Source of the DNA: Alphaproteobacteria bacterium
GTDB taxonomy: Bacteria > Pseudomonadota > Alphaproteobacteria > CAAGCB01 > CAG-977
Assembly (NCBI GenBank): GCA_017616015.1
Contig: JAFZYY010000030.1
Coordinates: 1-64,000, forward strand
DNA length: 64,000 nt
Reading direction: 5' to 3'
In this document: piece after piece, positions 42,097 through 50,913 of the stretch
How the letters are laid out: each line of letters starts with the position of its first letter
Position numbering within the stretch: position 1 is the stretch's first letter
Position numbers and translations under genes: made by a program
The notes under the pieces: generated by a model
The model's database searches: none
The model's input: only the letters and a program-made list of their open reading frames with translations
What the model was told of the DNA's origin: nothing

Positions 42097-44412
42097 TTAA
42101 ACGGAAAAGCTTTTTTTCAACTCTGAAAATTTGTTGTCTTCATGCCCTTTCCAGTTTTTGATTTCCGCGGCTATATCGTTTTCCATACCGTTCCGCCAAA
42201 TCGTCAGAGTCATATTTTCTATTTCGGCAATCAGCTGACGCCTCATATCCTGCTGTTTTTCAGCGGGTATGACACCGTCTTTAGCCTCAATCAACGAAAA
42301 CAGCTCTTCCGTTTCATAAGCGGCCGCAACAATCAGATATGCCTTAACGACATCGACGACCGAAGCGTCGCCTTCGCTACGGATTTTTCCGATGAAGTTC
42401 ACGCCGACGCGATTGATCAGATTGTTTGCAATCATTGTCGCGCTGATTTCGCGATGCAGCTGATGGTTAAAGACGTATTCCGGCCACTTTTTCCGCAGAA
42501 CTTCCGGGAAATAGAACGGCAGCCAGTTTTCCCGCACATACGGATCGTCGGGCAGGTCGCTGTTTAATACGCTGTCATACAGGTACATCTTGGCATACGC
42601 CATCAGCACGGCCAAAGCCGGACGCGTTAAGCCTAATCCCTGATTGAAGCCGGCGTCCATTTCCGCGTCTGTCGGCAAAGATTCCAAAGCTCTGTTTAAG
42701 CCCTCCGACTTTTCCAAAGAATGAAGCAGTTTTTTATTGCCGGGAATGCTTTTTGCGCCGCGATGCTGCATATAGGACAAAATCTGCGTTTGCAGATAAT
42801 TGTCGCGCAGAACCAAAACGGAAACTTCGTCCTGCATGGACTTCAGCAAAGCGTTACGTTCTTCCATTGTCATCTTTTTATCGGCGACGATGGCGTTGAG
42901 CATGATTTTGATATTGACTTCATGATCCGAACAATCGACACCGCCGGAGTTATCGACAGCGTCCGTATTCAATCTGCCGCCGCGCGAAGCGTATTCAATG
43001 CGCGCTTTTTGCGTCAGTCCGAGGTTTGCGCCTTCCGCGATGACTTTTGCCCTGATTTGAGGCGCGTCGATACGGCAGGGGTCGTTTGATCCGTCTTTAG
43101 CGTCCATCTGCGTTTCGACGGAAGATTTCACATATGTGCCGATGCCGCCGAAATATAATAAATCGACCGGAGCGGATAAAATAGCTTTCATCAATTCATC
43201 AGGCGTCAGTACCGTTTGAGACAACCCCAAAGCGGAGCAGGCTTCCTTTGAAATGGTAATCATTTTTTCTTTTCGGCTGTATATGCCGCCGCCTGCGGAC
43301 AGAACGGAACGGTCATAATCAGCCCAACCGGCTTCCAAATCGAACAAACGTTTGCGTTCTTTAAAAGAAGCTTCCGGATCCGGATTGGGATCGATAAAAA
43401 TAGCCGAAGAACTGAAAGCCGCGATTAATTTGCTGTGTTTTGAGCACAATAACGCGTTTCCGAACACATCGCCGGCCATACTGCCGACGCCGACCATCGT
43501 GAAATCCTGTGTCTGACTGTCGCGGCCCATTTCGCGGAAATGACGTTTAACGCTTTCCCACGAACCTTTGGCCGTGATCGCCATACCTTTGTGACTGAAT
43601 CCGGTGGAACCGCCGGAAGCGAAAGCGTCACCCAGCCAGAAACCGTATTCGGCGGAAAGCGCGTTCGCGATATTCGAGAAATCCGCCGTTCCTTTATCCG
43701 CAGCAACGACCAGATACGGGTCGTCATTGTCATAGCGAACCACGTCTTTCGGAGCAACGATCTTGCCGTTGACGATATTGTCCGTAATATCCAGCAATCC
43801 GCGGATCAACGTTTTATAAGCATTAATCGCATATTCCCGGATTTCCTCTTTTTCTTTCGGCGGATTTTTCGGGAAGAATCCGCCTTTTGCACCGACCGGA
43901 ACGATAACGACGTTTTTAACCTGCTGTGTTTTAACCAAACTCAGAATTTCCGTTCTGAAGTCTTCTTTTCTGTTTGACCAGCGAATACCGCCGCGGGCGA
44001 TTTTACCGAAACGCAGATGCACGGCGTCGACATGTTCCGAAAAAACGAAAATTTCCGCCATAGGCGTCGGTTTCGGCAGATTTTGAATTTCCCCCGAAAT
44101 CATTTTAAAGGAAACATATTCCTTTTCGCCCTGATAGAAATTCGTTCTGACCATTGCTTTCAGAACGGAAAATACGGCTTTTAAAGCCGTATTTTTCGGC
44201 AATTCGGCGTCAATTTCTTTTTCCAATTCGACATAAGCTTTCTTTTCGGCCAAAGCCGGATTAAACTTCAAATCGAAATAACGCAAAAACTTTTCCGCAA
44301 TTTCGGGATAATCTTCATACGCCTGCAAAACAGCCCGTTTTGTCGCAATGGTTGTTTGACGGATATAAGAAGCAAAAGCGCTTAACAAAAACTCTTGTCG
44401 TTTTGAAAACAT
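42097..44412 (-). CDS. NAD-glutamate dehydrogenase, short form of the large (180-kDa) family
   Basis: This enzyme deaminates glutamate to 2-oxoglutarate. The catalytic core is complete: KIARGGIRWSNRKEDFRTE, the lysine motif VPVGAKGGFFP (about 170-180), the NAD-domain MVGVGSMAGDVFGN and NTDAVDNSGGVDCSDHEVNIK. The C-terminal helical domain follows. Homologues of this family are about 1,600 residues. Here the gene encodes 771 residues, starting roughly where the regulatory N-terminal half should end, and upstream DNA is promoter, not coding. It appears to be a genuine half-length enzyme. Loss of the ACT-like N-terminal domains should change allosteric control. Confidence 0.88.
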   Translation of the reverse strand: MFSKRQEFLLSAFASYIRQTTIATKRAVLQAYEDYPEIAEKFLRYFDLKFNPALAEKKAYVELEKEIDAELPKNTALKAVFSVLKAMVRTNFYQGEKEYVSFKMISGEIQNLPKPTPMAEIFVFSEHVDAVHLRFGKIARGGIRWSNRKEDFRTEILSLVKTQQVKNVVIVPVGAKGGFFPKNPPKEKEEIREYAINAYKTLIRGLLDITDNIVNGKIVAPKDVVRYDNDDPYLVVAADKGTADFSNIANALSAEYGFWLGDAFASGGSTGFSHKGMAITAKGSWESVKRHFREMGRDSQTQDFTMVGVGSMAGDVFGNALLCSKHSKLIAAFSSSAIFIDPNPDPEASFKERKRLFDLEAGWADYDRSVLSAGGGIYSRKEKMITISKEACSALGLSQTVLTPDELMKAILSAPVDLLYFGGIGTYVKSSVETQMDAKDGSNDPCRIDAPQIRAKVIAEGANLGLTQKARIEYASRGGRLNTDAVDNSGGVDCSDHEVNIKIMLNAIVADKKMTMEERNALLKSMQDEVSVLVLRDNYLQTQILSYMQHRGAKSIPGNKKLLHSLEKSEGLNRALESLPTDAEMDAGFNQGLGLTRPALAVLMAYAKMYLYDSVLNSDLPDDPYVRENWLPFYFPEVLRKKWPEYVFNHQLHREISATMIANNLINRVGVNFIGKIRSEGDASVVDVVKAYLIVAAAYETEELFSLIEAKDGVIPAEKQQDMRRQLIAEIENMTLTIWRNGMENDIAAEIKNWKGHEDNKFSELKKSFSV

Positions 44413-44450
44413 GTGTATTCTCTCTAATTAAAGTTTAAAACTTTTCACAC

Positions 44451-44479
44451 AGAATATACTCGCCGATTGCAAACAACAA
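44451..44479 (-). promoter_or_regulatory. Promoter of gdh
   Basis: Minus-strand TTGTTG (44474-44479) and TATTCT (44451-44456) are 17 bp apart, about 40 bp upstream of the start codon. This supports the short protein start. Confidence 0.6.
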
Positions 44480-44556
44480 GCATTTTTAGATACTGAAAAT
44501 TCTTTTCTTTTATCGATAAAACAGATACAAAAGAAGCTCGGGTAAAGGGATTGAAA

Positions 44557-45348
44557 ATGAGCTTTCATTTTTTTTCGCATTTAAGAAAATACGGCATCCT
44601 TGCCGTTAAATATTCTTTTTTTGTGTTTAATCTGGCCTTACTGGTCTGTTTAAGCATTAAAACCGTTAATTTGTGGATTGCGGATCCTTTTGATTTTGCC
44701 GACACGCTGGCCGCTTTTCCTCAGGAACCCGAATTGGAAAATAAAAGATTGGCCGAAAATCAATTCTGGGTGGCGTCTTCTTTTGAAACGCTTCTTTTTA
44801 TTATCGGCGGATTTTTATGTTACGAATTGCTGATCAAGCAAAAAACATTTCGCCGCAATTTAATCGCGCCGATTATGATAGCTTTTTTATGGGCAACGGG
44901 AGAAAGCATTGTTTTATTTTTGCCTGCGACAGAAAAAGTCCATACGATTAAAGCCTGCCAGGCAATGAATATTTCATGGGATATAAAAAACCACAAATGC
45001 CGCCTGATGGATTTGGAATTAAAACGTTTTGAGGCTCTAAAAAACAGGAAAAAGCGTTTAACGCCCCGCTCTGCGCCGAAAGAAACGGTTTCGGTTAAAA
45101 CGGAAACTCCGGCCGAAAATCTGCCGCCGGCCGCCGACACGAAACCGACGGAGGAAAAACAGCTGAAAAAAACAGAGTCCGTTCATCACTCTTTGGCGGA
45201 AAAAACGGATATAAAACCGGAAACAAAACCTTCCGTCCGCCCCCAAAAGACAGAACGGAAAGCTTCTTTGCCTAAAACGGAAAAAGCGCCCTTACAGAAG
45301 CTTCCGGCAAATAAAAACAAATCAAAAACAAAGAAACAAGACCTTTAG
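44557..45348 (+). CDS. Membrane protein with Lys/Pro-rich tail
   Basis: This 263-residue protein has about three hydrophobic helices (about 13-37, 72-92 and 103-122). After about residue 160 it has a long Lys/Pro/Thr/Glu-rich tail ending KSKTKKQDL. It is unrecognised. The tail resembles a periplasm-spanning or ribosome/nucleic-acid-binding disordered region, but neither is proven. The start at 44557 has AAGGGA upstream. It is divergent from gdh and upstream of a methyltransferase-like gene. Confidence 0.65.
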   Translation: MSFHFFSHLRKYGILAVKYSFFVFNLALLVCLSIKTVNLWIADPFDFADTLAAFPQEPELENKRLAENQFWVASSFETLLFIIGGFLCYELLIKQKTFRRNLIAPIMIAFLWATGESIVLFLPATEKVHTIKACQAMNISWDIKNHKCRLMDLELKRFEALKNRKKRLTPRSAPKETVSVKTETPAENLPPAADTKPTEEKQLKKTESVHHSLAEKTDIKPETKPSVRPQKTERKASLPKTEKAPLQKLPANKNKSKTKKQDL

Positions 45349-45429
45349 TTCTCTTTTTTTCTTATTTTTAAAATGCTATAATTAATAAAAGTAAAATTCA
45401 TCTGAATACTCTTGAAGGACTTTCAAAGA

Positions 45430-46083
45430 ATGCAGCTGTTTTACCGGACTTCAGGCGCTTTTTTTGTTTCTGCTGTCGGACGACGATTACAAAAGCAGAT
45501 TAAAACCTTTTTTGCCGATGATATTCTGGAAAAACTTCCTGTTATTTTTATTGGTTCTGTTTCGCCTTTTTTAGCTGTTTTTGAACAAAACAATCCGGAT
45601 ATTGTATGGGAAAGCGAAACGCTGAATGAAAGCGAACTTCTGCCGACTTTTTCATCGTTTCGGGAAATCAGCGCTGTCTTTATGGTCGTATCGAATGATT
45701 CCGTAGCGGACAATATGCCTTTTTTACTCAAAGAGGCTTACCGACTGCTTAAACCTCAGGGACGGTTACATCTCCTCATTAAAAACAAACTGCCCGTTAC
45801 TTTTATAAAAATCAAAGACATGCCGGAAATGCAGCCTTCATCTCTTTTAGCACAATCGGAAGAATCCGGTTTTTCTTTGGAAAAGAAGAAAGGGTTGCTT
45901 TATTTGCCTTACAACTTCAAATTTTTTGAAACGGCTGATAACTGTTTATCCGAAAGATTTTCCGGCGGCGGCAGCTTTTCTTTGCTAACTCTGAAAAAGA
46001 ATCCGGTTATTGCGGAAACGACGGAAAATTACAGCTCGATTCGCATGACGAAAGCGTCCGTTTTAACATCGCCGCGCACATAA
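45430..46083 (+). CDS. Degenerate methyltransferase-like protein
   Basis: This 217-residue protein has the C-terminal half of a class I methyltransferase fold: FLLKEAYRLLKPQGRLHLLI (about 102-121) matches the post-motif 'LkPGGrl' strand. The N-terminal SAM-binding glycine motif is not recognisable (LPVIFIGSVSPFLAVFE instead), so activity is doubtful. The start at 45430 follows GAAGGA; a TTG at 45412 is possible. Its 3' end overlaps the convergent rimI gene by 55 bp. Confidence 0.6.
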   Translation: MQLFYRTSGAFFVSAVGRRLQKQIKTFFADDILEKLPVIFIGSVSPFLAVFEQNNPDIVWESETLNESELLPTFSSFREISAVFMVVSNDSVADNMPFLLKEAYRLLKPQGRLHLLIKNKLPVTFIKIKDMPEMQPSSLLAQSEESGFSLEKKKGLLYLPYNFKFFETADNCLSERFSGGGSFSLLTLKKNPVIAETTENYSSIRMTKASVLTSPRT

Positions 46084-46472
46084 TAATCGGGACGCCGCCC
46101 CACTTCTTTAAAGCCGTGCCGCTGATACAAAGCAATCGCATGTTCGTTATCGACCGCAACTTCCAGAAACACCTCCTTAATGCCTTTTTCCGCCAGAAAA
46201 CGAAAAGATTCCTCTATCAGTTCATCGGACACATGCTTGCCGCGATAAGGGGGTAAAACGCCGAAAGTGACAATATCCGCCTGCTCGGGACTGTAAGCAT
46301 ACATGACAATACCGACAGGTTCGTCCCGATTATACGCGATCAGCCCGACAGCGCCCGGCATTAACAACATCTGCCGCATAGTAGATTCATTCCACCCATG
46401 CGAAAAACAGGCGCTGTGAATATCCGCGTATGTTCTGGCAAAAGCCGCGTCCCTGATTTTTATTTCCGACAT
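46029..46472 (-). CDS. rimI: Ribosomal protein S18-alanine N-acetyltransferase RimI-like
   Basis: This 147-residue GNAT acetyltransferase has acetyl-CoA binding in the FGVLPPYRGKHVSDELIEE segment (about 71-89; family R/Q-x-x-G-x-G/A, here with YRGKHV). The RimI-type ending LEVAVDNEHAIALYQRHGFKEVGRRPDYY (about 102-130) follows. It probably acetylates the N-terminus of S18. It is the last gene of the alaS-rimI operon and overlaps tsaB by 13 bp, a pairing that is widespread. Confidence 0.9.
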   Translation of the reverse strand: MSEIKIRDAAFARTYADIHSACFSHGWNESTMRQMLLMPGAVGLIAYNRDEPVGIVMYAYSPEQADIVTFGVLPPYRGKHVSDELIEESFRFLAEKGIKEVFLEVAVDNEHAIALYQRHGFKEVGRRPDYYVRGDVKTDAFVMRIEL

Positions 46473-47095
46473 AACGTCACCTCGGCTTCATGCAGATAAA
46501 GCGGTTCCGGATATTTTTTTTGCGCCGGTTCGTTCGCCGCGAACAAAGCGACATCGGCAGCCGTCGGCATAGACACTTCCAGGACGGATCGGGATCCGAT
46601 CTCTTCAATTAATCGTTTTGCCGCATTGCCGGCAAAAACATATCCGTCCAGCCCAACCAAGTCCGACGCGGACAAAACGGCGGGTTCTGTTTCGGGTTTT
46701 CCCGCTTTAAACCGCTGAACATAAAAATCGTCGCGCTTTGTTTCCAAAACCAGACATATTTTTTCAATGTCCGGATATTCTTTATAAATTTTGCGAGCCA
46801 GCACATCAAAAACGCAAACGCCGACCATCGGCAGATCGGCTGCCAAAGAGATTCCGTCTGCGGTAGCCAGCCCGATACGAACGCCGGTAAAAGACCCCGG
46901 CCCCGTCGTTACGGCAACGGCGTCCACATCTATAAAACCGACGTGGGCTACGGCCAACACCTCCTGAATCATAGGCATCAGCCGTTCCGCCTGCCCCCGA
47001 TTCATTTTTTCAACGATTTCGGAAACAACTTTTTCTCCGTCAAAGAAAGCCGCGGAACACGTTTCGTGCACACAGTCAATCGCTAAAAACTTCAT
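46460..47095 (-). CDS. tsaB: tRNA threonylcarbamoyladenosine protein TsaB
   Basis: This 211-residue ASKHA-fold partner of TsaD and TsaE makes t6A37 on tRNAs. The N-terminal AIDCVHETCSAAFFDG is followed by the signature TTGPGSFTGVRIGLATADGISLA (about 64-86). Length is normal. It overlaps the preceding cvpA-like gene by four bases and precedes rimI. TsaD is not in the window. Confidence 0.93.
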   Translation of the reverse strand: MKFLAIDCVHETCSAAFFDGEKVVSEIVEKMNRGQAERLMPMIQEVLAVAHVGFIDVDAVAVTTGPGSFTGVRIGLATADGISLAADLPMVGVCVFDVLARKIYKEYPDIEKICLVLETKRDDFYVQRFKAGKPETEPAVLSASDLVGLDGYVFAGNAAKRLIEEIGSRSVLEVSMPTAADVALFAANEPAQKKYPEPLYLHEAEVTLCRK

Positions 47096-47943
47096 TTTGA
47101 GGCACCCTTTTCCTTTGACTCCAGAAGTAATTTTTTTCGCATCGCACCCAGAGCCTCTTCCTCATTTTGCGACGAATCAACCGCTTCTCCCTTCAGCATT
47201 GAGATCATTCTTCTTTCAAATTCCTGTGCGGAAACGCGGTTTATTTCGGGATCTTTTTTCAAATCCGAAAGACCGGTTTTCTTTTGTTCTTCAGAAGATG
47301 CTTTTTCTCCGGCGCCTGACAATTTTTCTTCAGACGCTTCCTTTACGGCCTTTGAAGCGATGTAAGAAAGCAAAGTTGTTTTTTCTTTTCCTTCTCCGAC
47401 GGTCGTATTCTGCAGATAATACAGCAATCTTTTTTTCCAATCCCATTCCTGCGCTTCCGCCGTTTTGATTTTTTTCGGCTTAAAATTTTCAAATTCCGGA
47501 AAAGCGTCAAAGACATAAGAAGTCCCCGCGCCGGAAAGGCTCAGAATCTTGCTTGATTCAACCACGCGAGGCGATAAAATCTCAAATACGAAATTAAGCG
47601 CAATCAAAGCCGCAAAGATGCGCACTCCGCCAAAGACGCTTCCCAACGATTTATCCAGCTTTTGAAATCGGCTTTCTTTTACTTTTTGCTTTAACGAGGT
47701 CGTTACTACTTTTAATGCGAACCAAACGACAACCGTTCCTAAAAAAAGCGCCAGACTTCTTTGTGCGGCCTCTCCGGGAACAATGGAAAAAATCGGTTGA
47801 AAAACGGGGATCAGGAAACACCCTAAAATGCCGGACAAAACATAAGAGATAAAACGCAAAATTTCATCAGACAAACCCCGGACATATCCCACTAAAACGG
47901 ATAGTCCCGCTAAAAGAAAAAGAAATAAATCCATTTGTTCCAT
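47092..47943 (-). CDS. CvpA-family membrane protein, second paralogue
   Basis: This 283-residue protein has four hydrophobic segments (about 5-22, 26-50, 65-85, 108-128) typical of CvpA, with the GYVRGLSDEILRFISYV motif. A long charged cytoplasmic or periplasmic tail follows (about 160-283). CvpA proteins affect colicin V production, envelope stability and purine-operon expression; the exact activity is unknown. It lies seven bases after another cvpA gene, and the two share little beyond the membrane part. An in-frame ATG three codons on is possible. Confidence 0.82.
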   Translation of the reverse strand: MEQMDLFLFLLAGLSVLVGYVRGLSDEILRFISYVLSGILGCFLIPVFQPIFSIVPGEAAQRSLALFLGTVVVWFALKVVTTSLKQKVKESRFQKLDKSLGSVFGGVRIFAALIALNFVFEILSPRVVESSKILSLSGAGTSYVFDAFPEFENFKPKKIKTAEAQEWDWKKRLLYYLQNTTVGEGKEKTTLLSYIASKAVKEASEEKLSGAGEKASSEEQKKTGLSDLKKDPEINRVSAQEFERRMISMLKGEAVDSSQNEEEALGAMRKKLLLESKEKGASK

Positions 47944-47950
47944 TTACTTG

Positions 47951-48721
47951 TCAATCCACAACAGAATCCGCCTCTTCCACGCTTTCCAAAAACAGCTTGT
48001 CCAATTCTTCGCGTTCTTTTTTATTATAGCCCTGCTTTTCGGGATCCACGGGTTTTTCTTCCACCTGCGGATTATTCAAAGCGTCAAACAAGTCATTGTC
48101 TTTTTTGGATTTTTCTTCCTGTTTTTGGTCAGGCTTTTTCTCTTCTTTTTTCGTTTTCTTTTCCGGCGCGGTGTTTAATTTTTCGATCAAGCCTTCAATT
48201 TCATCGGTTTCCTTATCTTTCGGCTTAGTCGGATTATCGAACAAAGATTCGGGCAGATGTTCTTTAACGCTTTCGGTTACGCGTTCCAAATAAGGGAAAG
48301 CCTTGCTTTTTTTCTGCATTTGTTCCAGATTTTTCGGCGCGATCGTCATCAGCAGGAAATAAATCAGAACCAAAATGACGACGCCGCGCAGACCGCCGAA
48401 AATAAAACCTAAGAAATGATCCAAACGGTTAAGAACGCTTTTACGGACTTTTCCGGTAATTTTGGAACAAACGATCGTCAGAACGACAAGAGTTACAATG
48501 GCGACGACCGTTAAAGAAATCAGATTGGCAAACAACGGCTTATGCACGTACTTCAGCATAAACGGTTCCAGATACGGCATTGCGTAAAAACCTGCGATTC
48601 CGGCGACGAACCACGATCCGATTCCCAACATTTCGCTGACAAAGCCGCGGAAAAAAGACAACAGCGCGGAAGTAATCAATACAATCGCGATAAATATGTC
48701 AATGCCGCAGATACCGTCCAT
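47951..48721 (-). CDS. cvpA: CvpA family protein
   Basis: This 256-residue protein has four membrane helices (about 8-28, 32-52, 65-87, 105-127) and the CvpA signatures SFFRGFVSEMLGIGSWFVAG and NRLDHFLGFIFGGLRG. After about residue 150 it has a Lys/Glu/Asp/Pro-rich tail. It abuts radA. It is the closer match to the canonical family of the two tandem copies. Confidence 0.88.
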   Translation of the reverse strand: MDGICGIDIFIAIVLITSALLSFFRGFVSEMLGIGSWFVAGIAGFYAMPYLEPFMLKYVHKPLFANLISLTVVAIVTLVVLTIVCSKITGKVRKSVLNRLDHFLGFIFGGLRGVVILVLIYFLLMTIAPKNLEQMQKKSKAFPYLERVTESVKEHLPESLFDNPTKPKDKETDEIEGLIEKLNTAPEKKTKKEEKKPDQKQEEKSKKDNDLFDALNNPQVEEKPVDPEKQGYNKKEREELDKLFLESVEEADSVVD

Positions 48722-50131
48722 TTACAAATCCTGTTTATCCGACAATCCGAACATTTCAAGCAAAGTCTTTAAATGCCCGATTTCACTTAATCTCAGAACA
48801 GTATCCGCCTCTTTTACTGATTTTTTATTAACGTGACGCGGCGGAATCAAAGCGCGGGCAAAGCCCAGCTTTGACGCCTCCTTCAACCTTAAATCCGGCT
48901 GAGGAACGGCGCGGATCTCGCCCGACAAGCCGACCTCGCCGAAAACGACCGCGTCCGCCGGAACGGGAATCTGCGACACCGACGACAATAATGCCGCCGC
49001 AACCGCCAGATCCGCCGCAGGCTCGGTAATCCTCAAACCGCCCGCCACGTTCAGGTAAATATCCTTTGTCGACATCGGCAGACCGCACCTTGCTTCCAAA
49101 ACGGCCAACACCATCGCCAGACGCGACGAATCCCAACCGACCACCGCGCGCCGCGGAGAAGTGCCCGCAGGCGCAACCAACGCCTGAATTTCGACCAGCA
49201 TCGGCCGCGACCCTTCTATGCCTGCGTAAACGCAACTGCCCGTTACGTTGCCGCGCCGTTCCGCCAGAAATAAAGCGGACGGGTTCGGAACCTCGATCAA
49301 TCCCCGCTCGGTCATTTCAAAGACGCCGATTTCGTCCGTCGCGCCGAAACGGTTTTTCACGCCGCGCAAAATGCGGAAGTGATGCCCTCTGTCGCCTTCA
49401 AAGTAAAGCACCGTATCGACCATATGCTCCAAAACGCGCGGCCCCGCCAAAGTGCCTTCTTTCGTCACGTGGCTGACCAGAAACAGCGCGAAACCGCGCC
49501 TTTTAGCCAACCGGATCAATTCATTGCCGCAAGCCCGAACCTGCCCGACCGTGCCGGGGGCGGAATCCATCGTGTCGACGAACATCGTCTGAATCGAGTC
49601 AATCACAACGACGTCGGGCGCTTCTCCCGAATCCAAAGTCGCGACAATATCGCGCACGTTCATCGCCGTCGCCAGTTCGACGTTCGCTTTCGCCAATCCC
49701 AGCCGCGCGGCACGCAACCGCACCTGATCGACGGATTCTTCACCCGAAATGTAGACGCACCTGACCGGCGCGCCCTTGATATTGCAGACGGCCGACAAAG
49801 CTGCCGTCACTTGCAATAAAAGCGTCGATTTGCCTATCCCGGGGTCTCCACCGATCAGTAAAACGGAGCCGGCGACCAATCCGCCGCCGCATACGCGGTC
49901 AAGCTCTTTAATGCCCGATTTCAGTCGGAAAGTCGTTTCCGGCACGCCGTCCAGACTGACAAAGTCGATTTTGCGTCCGCCTTTGCCGCCGGTCGCTTTC
50001 GGAGCGGCGGCAGATGCCGTCTCTTCCTCGATGATCGTGTTCCATTCGCCGCAGGCTTCGCAACGTCCTGCCCAGCGCGGAAATACCGCGCCGCAGCTCT
50101 GACAGACAAATCTGGTCGTACTTTTTGCCAT
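48722..50131 (-). CDS. radA: DNA repair protein RadA/Sms
   Basis: This 469-residue RecA-like branch-migration helicase has a four-cysteine zinc finger (CQSCG...CEACGEW, about 10-29), Walker A GGDPGIGKST (about 93-102), the RadA-specific VKNRFGATDE motif (about 255) and a C-terminal Lon-like domain with VFGEVGLSGEIRAVPQ. All hallmarks are present. Its ATG shares one base with the mlaF stop (TAATG). Confidence 0.96.
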   Translation of the reverse strand: MAKSTTRFVCQSCGAVFPRWAGRCEACGEWNTIIEEETASAAAPKATGGKGGRKIDFVSLDGVPETTFRLKSGIKELDRVCGGGLVAGSVLLIGGDPGIGKSTLLLQVTAALSAVCNIKGAPVRCVYISGEESVDQVRLRAARLGLAKANVELATAMNVRDIVATLDSGEAPDVVVIDSIQTMFVDTMDSAPGTVGQVRACGNELIRLAKRRGFALFLVSHVTKEGTLAGPRVLEHMVDTVLYFEGDRGHHFRILRGVKNRFGATDEIGVFEMTERGLIEVPNPSALFLAERRGNVTGSCVYAGIEGSRPMLVEIQALVAPAGTSPRRAVVGWDSSRLAMVLAVLEARCGLPMSTKDIYLNVAGGLRITEPAADLAVAAALLSSVSQIPVPADAVVFGEVGLSGEIRAVPQPDLRLKEASKLGFARALIPPRHVNKKSVKEADTVLRLSEIGHLKTLLEMFGLSDKQDL

Positions 50132-50904
50132 TATCCCCTGATTTCCATTTGAATCGGTCCGTCCGCCCGACCGTTGACAAACTGCTCGATATACGGGTTA
50201 TGAGAACGGTCAATATCGGAAACGTCCCCGTACCAGATGATTTTCCCTTTATACAGCATCGCGACTTTATCGGCGATCTTACGCACCGAAGACATATCGT
50301 GCGTGATCGTGATGCCCGTTGCGCCCAGATCTTTGACGCAGGAACGGATCAGGTCGTTAATCACGTCCGACATGATCGGGTCAAGTCCTGTCGTCGGCTC
50401 GTCAAAGAAAATCAGCTCGGGATCGGCCGCTATTGCCCGCGCCAGCCCGACGCGTTTTTTCATACCGCCGGACAGCTCGTCGGGAAACAGTGACGCGACG
50501 TCGGCGCTCAGACCGACCTGCGCCAGCTTTTTGATTGCGATCTCCTTGGCTTCGGCGCGTTTCATCTTTTTGCCCTGAATCAAGCCGAACGCCACATTTT
50601 CCCAGATATTCAGACTGTCGAACAGCGCCGCACCCTGAAACAACATTCCCGTTTGCGCGTTCACGCGTTCCAACTCTTTCGCGTTCATTCCGACGATTTC
50701 TTCTCCGTCTATCTGAATCGAGCCGGAATCAGGCGTCAACAAGCCCTGAATACACTTAATCGTTACGGATTTTCCCGTGCCGGAACCGCCGATAATGACA
50801 AGGGATTCGCCTTTTCTGACTTCCAGATTGACACCGTCCAGAACGACTTTTTTTCCAAAAGCCTTGTGCACGTCCGTCATTTTGACTTTGATTTCGTCAG
50901 CCAT
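50131..50904 (-). CDS. mlaF: Phospholipid-transport ABC ATPase MlaF-like
   Basis: This 257-residue ATPase is of the Mla/Ttg2A type, which powers phospholipid movement between membranes. Motifs: Walker A GGSGTGKSVTIKCI (38-51, with Ser-Val after the lysine, typical of Mla), signature LSGGMKKRVGLARA (about 143-156), Walker B LIFFDEPTTGLDP (about 163-175), and the C-terminal extension. It is nine bases after mlaE. The substrate-binding MlaD and MlaC are not next to it. Confidence 0.92.
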   Translation of the reverse strand: MADEIKVKMTDVHKAFGKKVVLDGVNLEVRKGESLVIIGGSGTGKSVTIKCIQGLLTPDSGSIQIDGEEIVGMNAKELERVNAQTGMLFQGAALFDSLNIWENVAFGLIQGKKMKRAEAKEIAIKKLAQVGLSADVASLFPDELSGGMKKRVGLARAIAADPELIFFDEPTTGLDPIMSDVINDLIRSCVKDLGATGITITHDMSSVRKIADKVAMLYKGKIIWYGDVSDIDRSHNPYIEQFVNGRADGPIQMEIRG

Positions 50905-50913
50905 CTCCGCCTC

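Noticed and set aside
41890-42140. Start-less open frame on the plus strand between carD and gdh
   Set aside because: No start codon, runs through the gdh terminator and into antisense gdh. At most a gene remnant.
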